A stretch of 64,000 nt of DNA from CAVPNY01 sp963706905 (GTDB lineage: Bacteria > Chloroflexota > Anaerolineae > Anaerolineales > UBA4823): NCBI GenBank assembly GCA_963706905.1, contig CAVPNY010000012.1, positions 186,001 through 250,000 on the forward strand, given 5' to 3'. Under the pieces are notes generated by a model that ran no database searches, had not been told where the DNA came from, and worked only from the letters and a program-made list of their open reading frames with translations. The position numbers and the translations under genes were made by a program. This document shows, piece after piece, positions 7,073 through 16,195 of this stretch (its first letter is position 1; each line of letters starts with the position of its first letter).

Positions 7073-10006
7073 ATGCGAAAATTCGACACTGAAGTATTGG
7101 TGATCGGCGGCGGCGCAACCGGCACCGGCGCGGCCAGGGACCTTGCTATGCGCGGCTTCAAGACCGCATTGCTAGAGCGCCGCGACCTGAGCCACGGCAC
7201 CACCGGACGCTATCATGGGCTGCTCCACAGCGGCGGCCGTTATGTGGTAAAAGACCCGCAAGCTGCCGTCGAATGCATCCAAGAGAATAAGATCCTCCGT
7301 AAAATCATGCCCGAGTGCATTGAGGATACAGGAGGGTTTTTCGTCCTCACCCCCTGGGATGATGGGGATTACGCGCCGCGCTTTCTGGCTGGATGCCAGC
7401 AGGCTGGCATCCCTGTCGAAGAGATCAGCATTCCAGAAATGCTGCGCCTGGAACCCCTGCTCAACCCAAACATCAAACGTTGTTTTCGAGTCCCGGACGG
7501 AGCGGCTGACTCTTTCCTGGCGTCAGAAGCTGTCGCAGCTTCCGCCAGGCAGTACGGGGCTGAGATTCTGAACTATCACGAGGTGATCAATCTTTTCCTG
7601 GTTTCTGGGCGAATCGGGGGAGCGATCTGCCGAGACCTGATTCACGATGAAATCATCGAGATTCACGCTGATATGGTGGTCAATGCCGCTGGCGCCTGGG
7701 CCGGGAAGATCGCCTCTACAGTGAACGTGCCGCTGCAAATCCTGCCCGGGAAGGGCACCATGCTGGCGATCAACCATCGCATCTTAAATACGGTGGTCAA
7801 CCGCTGTAAATTACCCACCGACGGGGACATCATCGTGCCGATTTACACTGTGGCTGTGATCGGGACGACGGATGTCCAGGTTCCGGACCCGGATCACTTC
7901 GCCATCGAACCCTGGGAAGTGCGCCTGATGCTCAACGAAGGAGAAAAGCTGGTCCCGGGATTTCAAAAATTCCGCATTCTACGAGCCTGGGCAGGTGTCC
8001 GGCCGCTTTATCATGAAACAAAAATGGATGAGTCAAGAGACATCACCCGGGCTTATGTTCTGCTTGATCATGAGGAACGGGATGGGATGCCCGGCATGCT
8101 GACCATCACCAGTGGAAAATGGACCACCTACCGCTTGATGGCAGAAGTCACGGTAGACCTGCTTTGCAAGAAACTGGGAGTGGACAGAGCCTGCCGGACT
8201 CACCTGGAAGCGGTACCCAGCTACCACACCGATCACCACTATTATCTCGGGACTCGCCTGGAGCGTATCGAGACCGAGCAAGCCTTCTCATCCATTGTTT
8301 GCGAATGTGAGTTGACCACCCGTCAGGATATAGAGCGGGCGATAATTCAGGGAGAGGCGAAAACTATCGATGATATCCGCCGCGATGTGCGCATGGGCAT
8401 GGGTCCGTGCCAGGGCGGATTTTGTACTTTGCGCGTGGCTGGCCTGCTCCATAAGTTTCGCCAGCCGCCAGTATCCGATATTAACGCAGCCCTGTATGAT
8501 TTTCTGCAAGAGCGCTGGAAAGGCATGCTGCCCATTTTGTGGGGCCAGCAGCTCCGCCAGGAACGTTTCACCGAATTAATTTACCTGAATAGCTTAAACA
8601 CCCGGCGACTGCCCGGCATAAAAGCCACCCTGCTGGCGGCGGAACTCTATGAGCCCCCCACCCGTGCAGAGCACATATTCCCATTTTCAACCGAGGAAGA
8701 CGAGACCATCGGAAGGCTGGCGCCCTCTCAACCTGCCAGTTACAACCGCCCGGTTGACACGCTGGTGATTGGCGGCGGTTTATCTGGGCTCATCACCGCC
8801 TGGCAGGCAGCGAAGAGCGGCCGGCGTGTTTCATTGATTACGAAAGGCTGGGGATCAACCCATTGGGCTTCAGGTTGTGTGGACGTACTGGGCTATTTCC
8901 CGATCGAGACGAACGATCCGGTTAAGTCCCCTGCAGATTCAATTTCCAAACTGGTGAAGCAAAATCCAGAGCACCCCTATGCGCGGGTCAATCTAAATGA
9001 ATTCCATGCTGCCATCCAGGCCTTTATCCAATTCAGCCATGAATATGAATACCCGCTGTATGGAGATCTGCAGAATAATTGGCTTCTGCCGACTGGATCA
9101 GGCGGTATCCGACCCACCTGCCTGGCTCCCGAAACGATGATCGCTGGCGATGTCCGCAATCACGATCCGATGTTGATCGTTGGCTTTGACCAGCTGGGCG
9201 ACTTTTTCCCTGAATTGATCGCTGCAAACCTGCAGGAACAGGGCGTATTCGCTACCAGTCTCAACATTGATGTGCCCAGTCTCCGCCAGCGTAATTTTAT
9301 TTATCCGATGACCCTGGCAACCCTGTTTGATAGCGCAGATTTTCGCCAGGAAGTGGCCGCGCTGATCAAACCCAAGCTGGGTCAATGCGGCAGGATCGGC
9401 TTCCCTGCCGTGCTCGGGATCGCAAAACCCATCGCGGCCAAGCAGGACTTAGAACGCCTGCTTGGCTGCCCGGTGTTTGAAATCCCCTGCCTGCCTCCTT
9501 CGATTCCAGGGATTCGCCTGCACAACCTGCTGGTTTCGGCCATCCGCCAGGCAGGTGGTCAGGTTTTTGATGGGATGCAGGCCGTCGCCTTCGAGGCCGA
9601 AACCGGCTACATTTCAGCGGTCCATACCGAGGCAGCCGCGCGAATCTACGCCCACCCTGCGAAGAACTTCGTATTGGCCACGGGCGGGATACTGGGCGGC
9701 GGGATCATCTCTCACTCAGAAGGGTCATTGCACGAAGTCATTTTTGACGCGTCCGTGAAGGTCCCTGCTGAGCGAAAAGAATGGCACCGCAGAGACTTCT
9801 TCGATCCGAGAGGGCATCTGGTTTTCCAATCAGGTATCCCGGTCGATGAGAAATTCAGGCCGGTTGACCTTTCCAATTCGCCTCTTTTTGCGAACCTGAC
9901 TGCCGCAGGCAGCACGCTCGCTGGCGGCGACTACTTGCGGGAATTCTCGGTCGGGGGCGTGGACCTGGTCACTGGTTATGCAGTCGCTCAGAATCTCTCC
10001 AATTAG
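7073..10006 (+). CDS. glpA/glpB: Fused GlpA-GlpB glycerol-3-phosphate dehydrogenase
   Basis: A 977-residue fusion of the two catalytic subunits of the anaerobic-type glycerol-3-phosphate dehydrogenase, which oxidises glycerol 3-phosphate to dihydroxyacetone phosphate and passes electrons to quinone through GlpC. Residues 1 to about 545 are GlpA: an FAD-binding VIGGGATGTGAARD near residue 10 and a BFD-like [2Fe-2S] domain with CEC near 410 and GPCQGGFC near 446. A second Rossmann motif, LVIGGGLSGL near 562, opens the GlpB part, which runs to the end. In E. coli these are separate glpA and glpB genes. The fused reading frame is continuous with no stop or shift at the join. Confidence 0.93.
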   Translation: MRKFDTEVLVIGGGATGTGAARDLAMRGFKTALLERRDLSHGTTGRYHGLLHSGGRYVVKDPQAAVECIQENKILRKIMPECIEDTGGFFVLTPWDDGDYAPRFLAGCQQAGIPVEEISIPEMLRLEPLLNPNIKRCFRVPDGAADSFLASEAVAASARQYGAEILNYHEVINLFLVSGRIGGAICRDLIHDEIIEIHADMVVNAAGAWAGKIASTVNVPLQILPGKGTMLAINHRILNTVVNRCKLPTDGDIIVPIYTVAVIGTTDVQVPDPDHFAIEPWEVRLMLNEGEKLVPGFQKFRILRAWAGVRPLYHETKMDESRDITRAYVLLDHEERDGMPGMLTITSGKWTTYRLMAEVTVDLLCKKLGVDRACRTHLEAVPSYHTDHHYYLGTRLERIETEQAFSSIVCECELTTRQDIERAIIQGEAKTIDDIRRDVRMGMGPCQGGFCTLRVAGLLHKFRQPPVSDINAALYDFLQERWKGMLPILWGQQLRQERFTELIYLNSLNTRRLPGIKATLLAAELYEPPTRAEHIFPFSTEEDETIGRLAPSQPASYNRPVDTLVIGGGLSGLITAWQAAKSGRRVSLITKGWGSTHWASGCVDVLGYFPIETNDPVKSPADSISKLVKQNPEHPYARVNLNEFHAAIQAFIQFSHEYEYPLYGDLQNNWLLPTGSGGIRPTCLAPETMIAGDVRNHDPMLIVGFDQLGDFFPELIAANLQEQGVFATSLNIDVPSLRQRNFIYPMTLATLFDSADFRQEVAALIKPKLGQCGRIGFPAVLGIAKPIAAKQDLERLLGCPVFEIPCLPPSIPGIRLHNLLVSAIRQAGGQVFDGMQAVAFEAETGYISAVHTEAAARIYAHPAKNFVLATGGILGGGIISHSEGSLHEVIFDASVKVPAERKEWHRRDFFDPRGHLVFQSGIPVDEKFRPVDLSNSPLFANLTAAGSTLAGGDYLREFSVGGVDLVTGYAVAQNLSN

Positions 10007-10043
10007 ACAAATCCTTAGAATCTCCAGATTTCCATCGATCACT

Positions 10044-11318
10044 ATGACACTCTCACACCCTGATCCAAGCCAATACCCAGTCGAATCCACCCTGGATCGC
10101 TGTATTAAGTGCAATATTTGCGTAACGAAATGCCCGGTGACGCGCGTCACTGACCTGTTCCCCGGCCCAAAATACGAAGCACCTCAGGCTGGCCGGTTTC
10201 GCAATCCCCAAGCTCATTCCCCGGATATATCGGTGGATTACTGTAGCGGCTGCCGGGTATGCAATTTGGCCTGCCCAACCGGGGTCAAAATTGCAGAGAT
10301 GAATGCGCGGGCGCGCGCGCATCTGGTTTCTGAGGGGAAAGTCCCGGTGAGAAACCGGCTGCGCAACAACCTGATCGCCCGAACAGGATTGATTGGGAAG
10401 CTTGGCCAACCAATCGCGCCGCTCTCCAATGCGATGCTCTCCAATGGCATCGTTCGAAAAGGGGTGCAATTTGCCCTGGGGATCCATGCGGCTGCGCCTC
10501 TACCGAAATTCTCGAGACAACGGTTTACCACCTGGTTTCGCAACCACCCCTGCCCTGCACAGGCAACCCGGCAGGTGGTTTATTTTCATGGGTGCGCGAC
10601 AGAATATTACGAGCCGCGCGTCGGCCGGGCGGCGGTGAATGTCCTGGAAGCCAACGGCTTCGAGGTGATTGTCCCGGAACAGGGCTGTTGCGGCCTGCCA
10701 TTGCTTTCGAATGGGGAGTTTCCCGCAGCCCATCGCTACCACGCCGCGAATGTTTCCCACCTGGCAGAATATGCCAACCAGGGCATCCCAATCGTCGGCA
10801 CTTCAACGAGCTGTACTTTGACGCTGAAGGAGGAAGCCCCCGAGCTGTTGGATCTCCACGAAGAAGATGTGCAATCGGTAGCTCAAAGCACCTATGACAT
10901 CCATGAATTCCTGCTCAACCTGCTTTACCTCAAAGAGATGAACCTCGATCTTAAGCCTATCCCCTATGAATTCCCATACCATGCCCCCTGCCAGTACCGC
11001 GGTCACCGGCTGGGGATACCCGCGCTCGAAATAATGCGCTTGATCCCCGGCATGACCATCATGGACGGTCATGCCGATTGCTGTGGGATCGCCGGCACGT
11101 ACGGTTATAAAGTTGAAAAATATCAGATTGCCATGGATGTTGGCGCCCCGCTCTTCCAATTCATGAACGAAGCAGAGAGTCCGATTGTGGTCTGTGATAG
11201 TGAGACCTGCCGGTGGCAGATCACCCATGCTACCGGGAAACCAGCCATCCATCCGATAGAAATTCTGGCAGCAGCCTACGGCTTCCCTGTCGAAGAACCA
11301 CTCGCCAGTATCCTATAA
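10044..11318 (+). CDS. glpC: GlpC, Fe-S subunit of glycerol-3-phosphate dehydrogenase
   Basis: A 424-residue electron-transfer and membrane-anchoring subunit that links GlpAB to the quinone pool. Two N-terminal 4Fe-4S sites (CIKCNICVTKCPV and CSGCRVCNLACP) are followed by two CCG domains (EQGCCGLP and HADCCGIAG), as in GlpC and heterodisulfide-reductase D-like proteins. ATG at 10044 is chosen; an upstream in-frame ATG at 9978 lies inside glpA/glpB and would add a tail unrelated to the family. It follows the fusion gene by 37 bases. Confidence 0.93.
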   Translation: MTLSHPDPSQYPVESTLDRCIKCNICVTKCPVTRVTDLFPGPKYEAPQAGRFRNPQAHSPDISVDYCSGCRVCNLACPTGVKIAEMNARARAHLVSEGKVPVRNRLRNNLIARTGLIGKLGQPIAPLSNAMLSNGIVRKGVQFALGIHAAAPLPKFSRQRFTTWFRNHPCPAQATRQVVYFHGCATEYYEPRVGRAAVNVLEANGFEVIVPEQGCCGLPLLSNGEFPAAHRYHAANVSHLAEYANQGIPIVGTSTSCTLTLKEEAPELLDLHEEDVQSVAQSTYDIHEFLLNLLYLKEMNLDLKPIPYEFPYHAPCQYRGHRLGIPALEIMRLIPGMTIMDGHADCCGIAGTYGYKVEKYQIAMDVGAPLFQFMNEAESPIVVCDSETCRWQITHATGKPAIHPIEILAAAYGFPVEEPLASIL

Positions 11319-11401
11319 ATGTAATCGGGATAACTGTTTTTTGTTGGTGATGTGGACGGTTACACCGCCCACATCATCACAGACGAAGCAACACACGCGG
11401 G

Positions 11402-11410
11402 TGATATAAT
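11402..11410 (+). promoter_or_regulatory. Extended -10 promoter upstream of MFS gene
   Basis: TGATATAAT: TG, one base and a perfect TATAAT. No -35 match. The predicted start near 11417 puts the stem-loop at 11429-11452 almost at the 5' end of the message. Confidence 0.5.
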
Positions 11411-11428
11411 TCATTCCGCCACCGAGTG

Positions 11429-11452
11429 ATCCCCCAGCTCAAGCTGGGGGAT
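11429..11452. other. Perfect 11-bp stem-loop before MFS start codon
   Basis: ATCCCCCAGCT (11429-11439) and its exact complement AGCTGGGGGAT (11442-11452) enclose two bases (CA). In RNA the loop would open to about four bases. It ends 7 bases before ATG 11460 and 19 before ATG 11472. No T-run follows, so it is not a simple terminator. It may be a 5'-end mRNA stem-loop, or the end structure of a decayed IS200/IS605-like element, whose ends often carry such GC-rich hairpins; no transposase is present. Confidence 0.6.
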
Positions 11453-11471
11453 TCCAATAATGGTTCCATGC

Positions 11472-12749
11472 ATGGGTTATTATCAAAAGAATCTCCGGCA
11501 TAATTTTCTAGTCAATTTAGCCGACGGCGGTTTCTTCGGAGCTGCGATCGGCTTCGCTTCATTTGTAACAATCATCCCCCTTTTTGTAAGCCAGTTTACC
11601 AATTCGGCGCTATTAATCGGACTGATCCCGGCGATCCACTCTGTCGGATGGCAGCTTCCCCAATTATTTACCGCTAATCGAGTCTCACGGTTAACCAAAT
11701 TTAAACCCACGGTGCTCCAGCTCACCATTCAGGAGAGGCTGCCATTTCTTTTCATGGCGATCGTCGCGTGGATGGCTCCCACCATTGGCATAAAATGGTC
11801 ACTGGCTTTCATTTTCATCCTTTTAGTCTGGCAAGGTCTCGGTGCAGGTCTTACTGCAAACCCCTGGCAAAGCATGATTGCCAAAATTATCCCGGGGAAC
11901 CTGATCGGAACCTTCTTCGGGGCACAATCCGCAGCTGCAAACCTGCTCGCCAGCCTGACCGCGATTGCTGCGGGGATTATCCTGGACCAGAATGACTCCC
12001 CAATTGACTTCACACTGTGTTTTCTGCTCGCCGGCGGCGGCATGGCAATCTCATGGTTCTTCCTGGCATGGACACGCGAAGATGAGCGGCAGTTCAACCT
12101 TCCAGTCATAACCTGGATGGAGTTTCGCGATAAGATCGCAGGGATATTAAAGCAGAACAGGAATTTTCGCTGGTTTCTGATCACGCGCATGCTCTCTCAA
12201 TTTGCTGCCATGGGGTTTGCTTTCTATACGGTGTACGCTGTCCGCCAGCTCGGGGTTCCCGGGACTACTATTGGGATTATGACTGGTTTGCTGATGGCAA
12301 CTCAGATTCTGGCCAATCCAATCATGGGATGGTTTGGAGACCGCCGTGGCTACCGGCTGATCCTGGAAATCGGGATCTTATTCGCCGTGGCAAGCGCCAC
12401 CCTGGCATGGTGGGCGCCCAATGCAAACTGGTTCTACCTGGTATTTATCCTTGCCGGGTTAGCCAATGCTGCCTTGTGGACTATCCCAATGGCGATGACG
12501 ATGGAATTCTGTGAGGAAAGCGACCGTCCCGCGTATATTGGGATGGCCAACACGTTGATCGCTCCCAGCACATTTCTGGCACCGCTGTTTGGCGGCTGGC
12601 TGGCAGATGCCGCCGGCTACCCGGTTGCTTTTATCACTTCGGCGCTCTTCGGGTTAATAACGGTAATCGTTTTACATCTCGCGGTAACCGATCCAAGACA
12701 TCAGCTTTCATTCAATCCTGTACAATCTTCAGAATCGGAAAGGGAATAA
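11472..12749 (+). CDS. MFS transporter
   Basis: A 425-residue major facilitator protein with about 12 hydrophobic segments; the first is GFASFVTIIPLFVSQF. It shares its general plan (N-terminal short basic stretch NLRHNFLVN, LIGLIPAIHSVGWQLPQL) with a group of MFS carriers common in Chloroflexota. ATG 11472 starts the recognisable family sequence; ATG 11460 adds four residues. No ribosome site is visible for either, and the region just upstream is buried in a stem-loop. Substrate unknown. The DegV gene follows after one base, so the two are probably cotranscribed. Confidence 0.75.
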   Translation: MGYYQKNLRHNFLVNLADGGFFGAAIGFASFVTIIPLFVSQFTNSALLIGLIPAIHSVGWQLPQLFTANRVSRLTKFKPTVLQLTIQERLPFLFMAIVAWMAPTIGIKWSLAFIFILLVWQGLGAGLTANPWQSMIAKIIPGNLIGTFFGAQSAAANLLASLTAIAAGIILDQNDSPIDFTLCFLLAGGGMAISWFFLAWTREDERQFNLPVITWMEFRDKIAGILKQNRNFRWFLITRMLSQFAAMGFAFYTVYAVRQLGVPGTTIGIMTGLLMATQILANPIMGWFGDRRGYRLILEIGILFAVASATLAWWAPNANWFYLVFILAGLANAALWTIPMAMTMEFCEESDRPAYIGMANTLIAPSTFLAPLFGGWLADAAGYPVAFITSALFGLITVIVLHLAVTDPRHQLSFNPVQSSESERE

Positions 12750-12750
12750 T

Positions 12751-13596
12751 ATGGTCCGGATCATCACTGACACCACCGCATGTATCGATTTGGAATATGC
12801 AAAACAGCATCGAATTCCGGTAATCCCGCAAATCGTGACTTTCGGCGATCAAAGTTTTTATGAAGGCATTGAACTGGATAACTCAGCATTTATGGATCGC
12901 CTGCGAAAATCATCAGCACTTCCAAAAACCGCAGCACCCCCACCCGAATTATTCAGACGAGAATTTGAAAAACTGGTTCCTTCTGGAGAACCCATCTTGT
13001 GCCTCCATCCATCGATTGAAGTGAGCGGCACAGTTCGTTCTGCCGTAGTTGCGGCTCAGGATTTCCCATCAGCAGATATCCGGATCATCGACTCTCGCAT
13101 TCTTGCCGCGCCACTCCTGGTCCTGGTAAAACTGGCGGTTACGTGGGCAGAGGCAGGTGATGACATTGATACCATCGAGGCTAGAGTCCGGGAACTGATT
13201 CCCCTCTCCAAGATCTACTTTTTGGTTGATACACTGGAGTATCTGGCCAAAGGCGGAAGGATTGGCGGCGCGTCAGCCCTGCTGGGGACGATCCTCCAGA
13301 TCAAACCGATCCTGACTGTGATTGATGGTAGAGTTGAGTTTTTCGAAAAACAGCGCACTCACTCACGAGCAGTAACCCGCCTGGTGGAACTAGCCCGGGA
13401 AAACTATCCCAAGGATGGAAATGGTCACCTGCACGTCATGCATGCAGATGCGCTGGCAGATGCGGAAAAACTGGCACATGCTCTTTCCTCCCGTCTCAAT
13501 TTAATTGACATCCCGATCATCGATCTACCGCCTGCCATTGTCGTTCACGGAGGGCCAGGGATTCTGGCGCTAAGTTTCATTGCTGATGAGGGATAG
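12751..13596 (+). CDS. DegV family fatty-acid-binding protein
   Basis: A 281-residue DegV/FakB-family protein. Members bind a fatty acid and, in Gram-positive bacteria, present it to the kinase FakA for phosphorylation. Seen here are the N-terminal IITDTTACID stretch, VSGTVRSAVVAAQDF, the strongly conserved YFLVDTLEYLAKGGRIGGAS near residue 152 and a C-terminal HGGPGILALSF. The gene begins one base after the MFS stop and ends one base before the mrfA start, so all are likely translated from one message. No fakA-like gene is in the window. Confidence 0.9.
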   Translation: MVRIITDTTACIDLEYAKQHRIPVIPQIVTFGDQSFYEGIELDNSAFMDRLRKSSALPKTAAPPPELFRREFEKLVPSGEPILCLHPSIEVSGTVRSAVVAAQDFPSADIRIIDSRILAAPLLVLVKLAVTWAEAGDDIDTIEARVRELIPLSKIYFLVDTLEYLAKGGRIGGASALLGTILQIKPILTVIDGRVEFFEKQRTHSRAVTRLVELARENYPKDGNGHLHVMHADALADAEKLAHALSSRLNLIDIPIIDLPPAIVVHGGPGILALSFIADEG

Positions 13597-13597
13597 G

Positions 13598-16148
13598 ATG
13601 ACGCTCCCAGCGTTGTTAAGCAGATGGCGATCAGAGCCCTCCATTGCTGAAAATATCATCGTATGGGAAATCCTCCCGTCTCAGGCGGCCAGAACCGTCC
13701 CCTTTCCGCAAACAATTCATCCCGCACTTCTGGCTGCAGTCCAGTCCAGAGGCATCACCGACTCTCTACACTCACCAGGATCAGGCCTGGAGAGAGATTA
13801 ATAGTGGTCAGAGCATCGTTCTGAGCACAGGGACAGCCAGTGGTAAATCTTTAGCATACAACCTGCCGGTGCTGGATCGGCTGTTGAAGAATCCCGAAAC
13901 GCGGGCGCTTTACCTTTTTCCAACGAAGGCATTGGCCCAGGACCAGTCGTCCAGCCTGCACGAGATGGTCGGCCAATTCTTCTCTCTGCCGATGGCAGTC
14001 TACGATGGGGATACCCCTGCAAACGCCCGGCCAGCAATAAGGGCAAATGCGCGCCTCCTGCTCAGCAACCCGGACATGCTACACACCGGCATCCTGCCTC
14101 ATCATACCCGCTGGGCGGATTTCTTTCAAAATCTGCAATTTGTGGTGATCGACGAGCTGCATATTTATCGCGGGGTGTTTGGCTCGCACGTAGCCAACGT
14201 GATCCGGCGCTTGAAACGGATCGCTCAATTTTATGGCTCTTCCCCGCAGTTTATCCTGACCTCTGCCACTATCGCCAACCCGATCGAGCTCGCTCAAAGG
14301 CTGGTCGAAGAGCCCGTCAGCCTGATCGCGGAGAACGGCGCCCCGCGCGGTCCTCGCTATTTTCTGATCTATAACCCTCCGGTGGTGGATGAAAGCCTCG
14401 GCTTGCGTCGCAGCGCCTTGCTCGAAAGCGTCCGTCTGGTTGAGGATTTACTCCAATATAATATTCAGACGATCATCTTCGGTCGTTCCCGCCGGTCCGT
14501 CGAAATTCTGCTGACCTATTTGCGCGAGCATGATAGGGTGCCCCCGAGAGATGCGCCTGATTTGAAGCCAAAAACCGGGAGCAGCCAGGCTGGCGGTATT
14601 CAAGCGCTGCGCGGCTATCGCAGCGGTTATCTTCCCAGACAACGCCGGGCGATTGAGCAGGGGCTGCGGAAAGGCGAAGTCAGGGCAGTGGTGGCAACCA
14701 ATGCACTGGAGTTGGGCATTGATATCGGCGGGATGGGTGCCTGCGTGATGGCGGGTTACCCCGGTACAATCGCTTCGACCTGGCAACAAGCCGGGCGAGC
14801 AGGCCGTGGTGAGGAGCCATCTCTGGCGATGCTGGTGGCAACCGCCAGCCCATTAGATCAATTTATCGCCCATCACCCCGAGTATTTCTTTGGCCGATCT
14901 CCCGAAAATGCTTTAATCAATCCGGATAATCTGCTGATCCTGCTTAACCACCTGCGCTGTGCAATGTTTGAGCTGCCCTTCAAGGACACAGAAGGTTTTG
15001 GGAGCCTGCCAGTTGAGCAAACCCAGGAATTCCTGGATTATCTTCTCCAGGAAGGCATCGCTCTCCATTCTGGCAACAAATATTTTTGGCTGGCTGACAA
15101 ATACCCGGCAGAAGCAGTTTCCTTGCGCAGCGCTTCGCCACAGAAGGTGATCCTGCAAGCGAATCTGGCGGATGGAGTGTCAACCATCGGAGAAATCGAT
15201 CAAGCCAGTGCTTTATGGATGGTCCACCCACAAGCGGTTTATTTGCACGAAGCGGAAACCTACCTGGTGGAAGAATTGGATCTCGAGCAAGGGATTGCAG
15301 TCTTGCGCCCGGCTGAGCTGGATTATTACACTGAGCCGCAACGAAGCACGACTGTTCAACTAATCGCAGCGATCGACCAGACAAAAATCAAAGGCGGCGA
15401 TAAAGGGTTTGGAGATATCCAGGTTACTTCGCAAGTCACCGGTTTTCGGAAAGTACGCTGGAACACCCATGAACAGCTAGGTTTCGGTGAACTCAACCTT
15501 CCCCCAAATGAGCTGCAAACCAACGGCTACTGGATCGCGTTGTCGCCTGAAACGGTTGACCACCTGCGGGAACAGAATCTGTGGACGAATGATCCCAACG
15601 ATTACGGGCCAGGCTGGACAAAAGTGAAAGAAGTTGTTCGAGCCCGGGATGGCTACCGATGCCAGCTATGCGGCACCGCGGAACAAGGCAAGGCGCATGA
15701 TGTTCACCATAAAATCCCTTTCCGCTCGTTTGCTTCTCCGGAACAAGCCAACCAGATTCACAACCTGATCACCCTATGCCCATCCTGCCACCATCGGGTG
15801 GAGGTCTCGCTCCGCATGCGCAGTGGTTTGGCCGGTTTGGCTTACACTTTAGGGCAGCTGGCGCCTTTGTTTCTCATGTGTGACGTCCATGATCTCGGCT
15901 CTCTCTCAGAACCGCAATCCACCCTCGCTGATGGCAATCCAGCCGTTATTCTCTATGACCAGGTCCCGGCCGGGATTGGTTTCTGCCAGCAATTATTTGA
16001 GCTTCACAGCCTGCTGGTCCAACGCGCAGCAGAGCTTATCAACCAATGCGAATGCCGGGATGGCTGTCCCTCATGCGTGGGACCGGCTGGAGAAAATGGC
16101 TCAGGGGGAAAGAAAGAGACTCTTGCATTATTGAATGAATTAATTTAG
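13598..16148 (+). CDS. mrfA: MrfA-like DEAD helicase with inserted HNH domain (frameshifted)
   Basis: Superfamily 2 helicase of the MrfA/YprA type: Walker A GTASGKS near residue 77, DELH near 185, SAT near 222, GRAGRG in the second RecA domain, and a C-terminal DUF1998/MZB zinc region CECRDGCPSCVGP. Bacillus MrfA works with MrfB in repair of mitomycin C damage. Between helicase and MZB lies a complete HNH nuclease signature (15630-15800): RCQLCG, VHHKIPF, NLITLCPSCHHRVE. ATG 13598 follows GAGGGATAGG. The N-terminal part (MTLPALLSRW to SRGITD) is in a different frame from the rest; deleting one T at 13763-13767 joins them as RGITDLYTHQ, giving about 849 residues. Extra base or sequence error. 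Confidence 0.88.
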
Positions 16149-16195
16149 TTGAGTGATGGTATCATCGCATATCGCAGTGATTCCAGTGTATTGTT

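Noticed and set aside
11429..11452. IS200/IS605 element end
   Set aside because: The hairpin resembles such ends, but no transposase or second end is present; kept only as an alternative.
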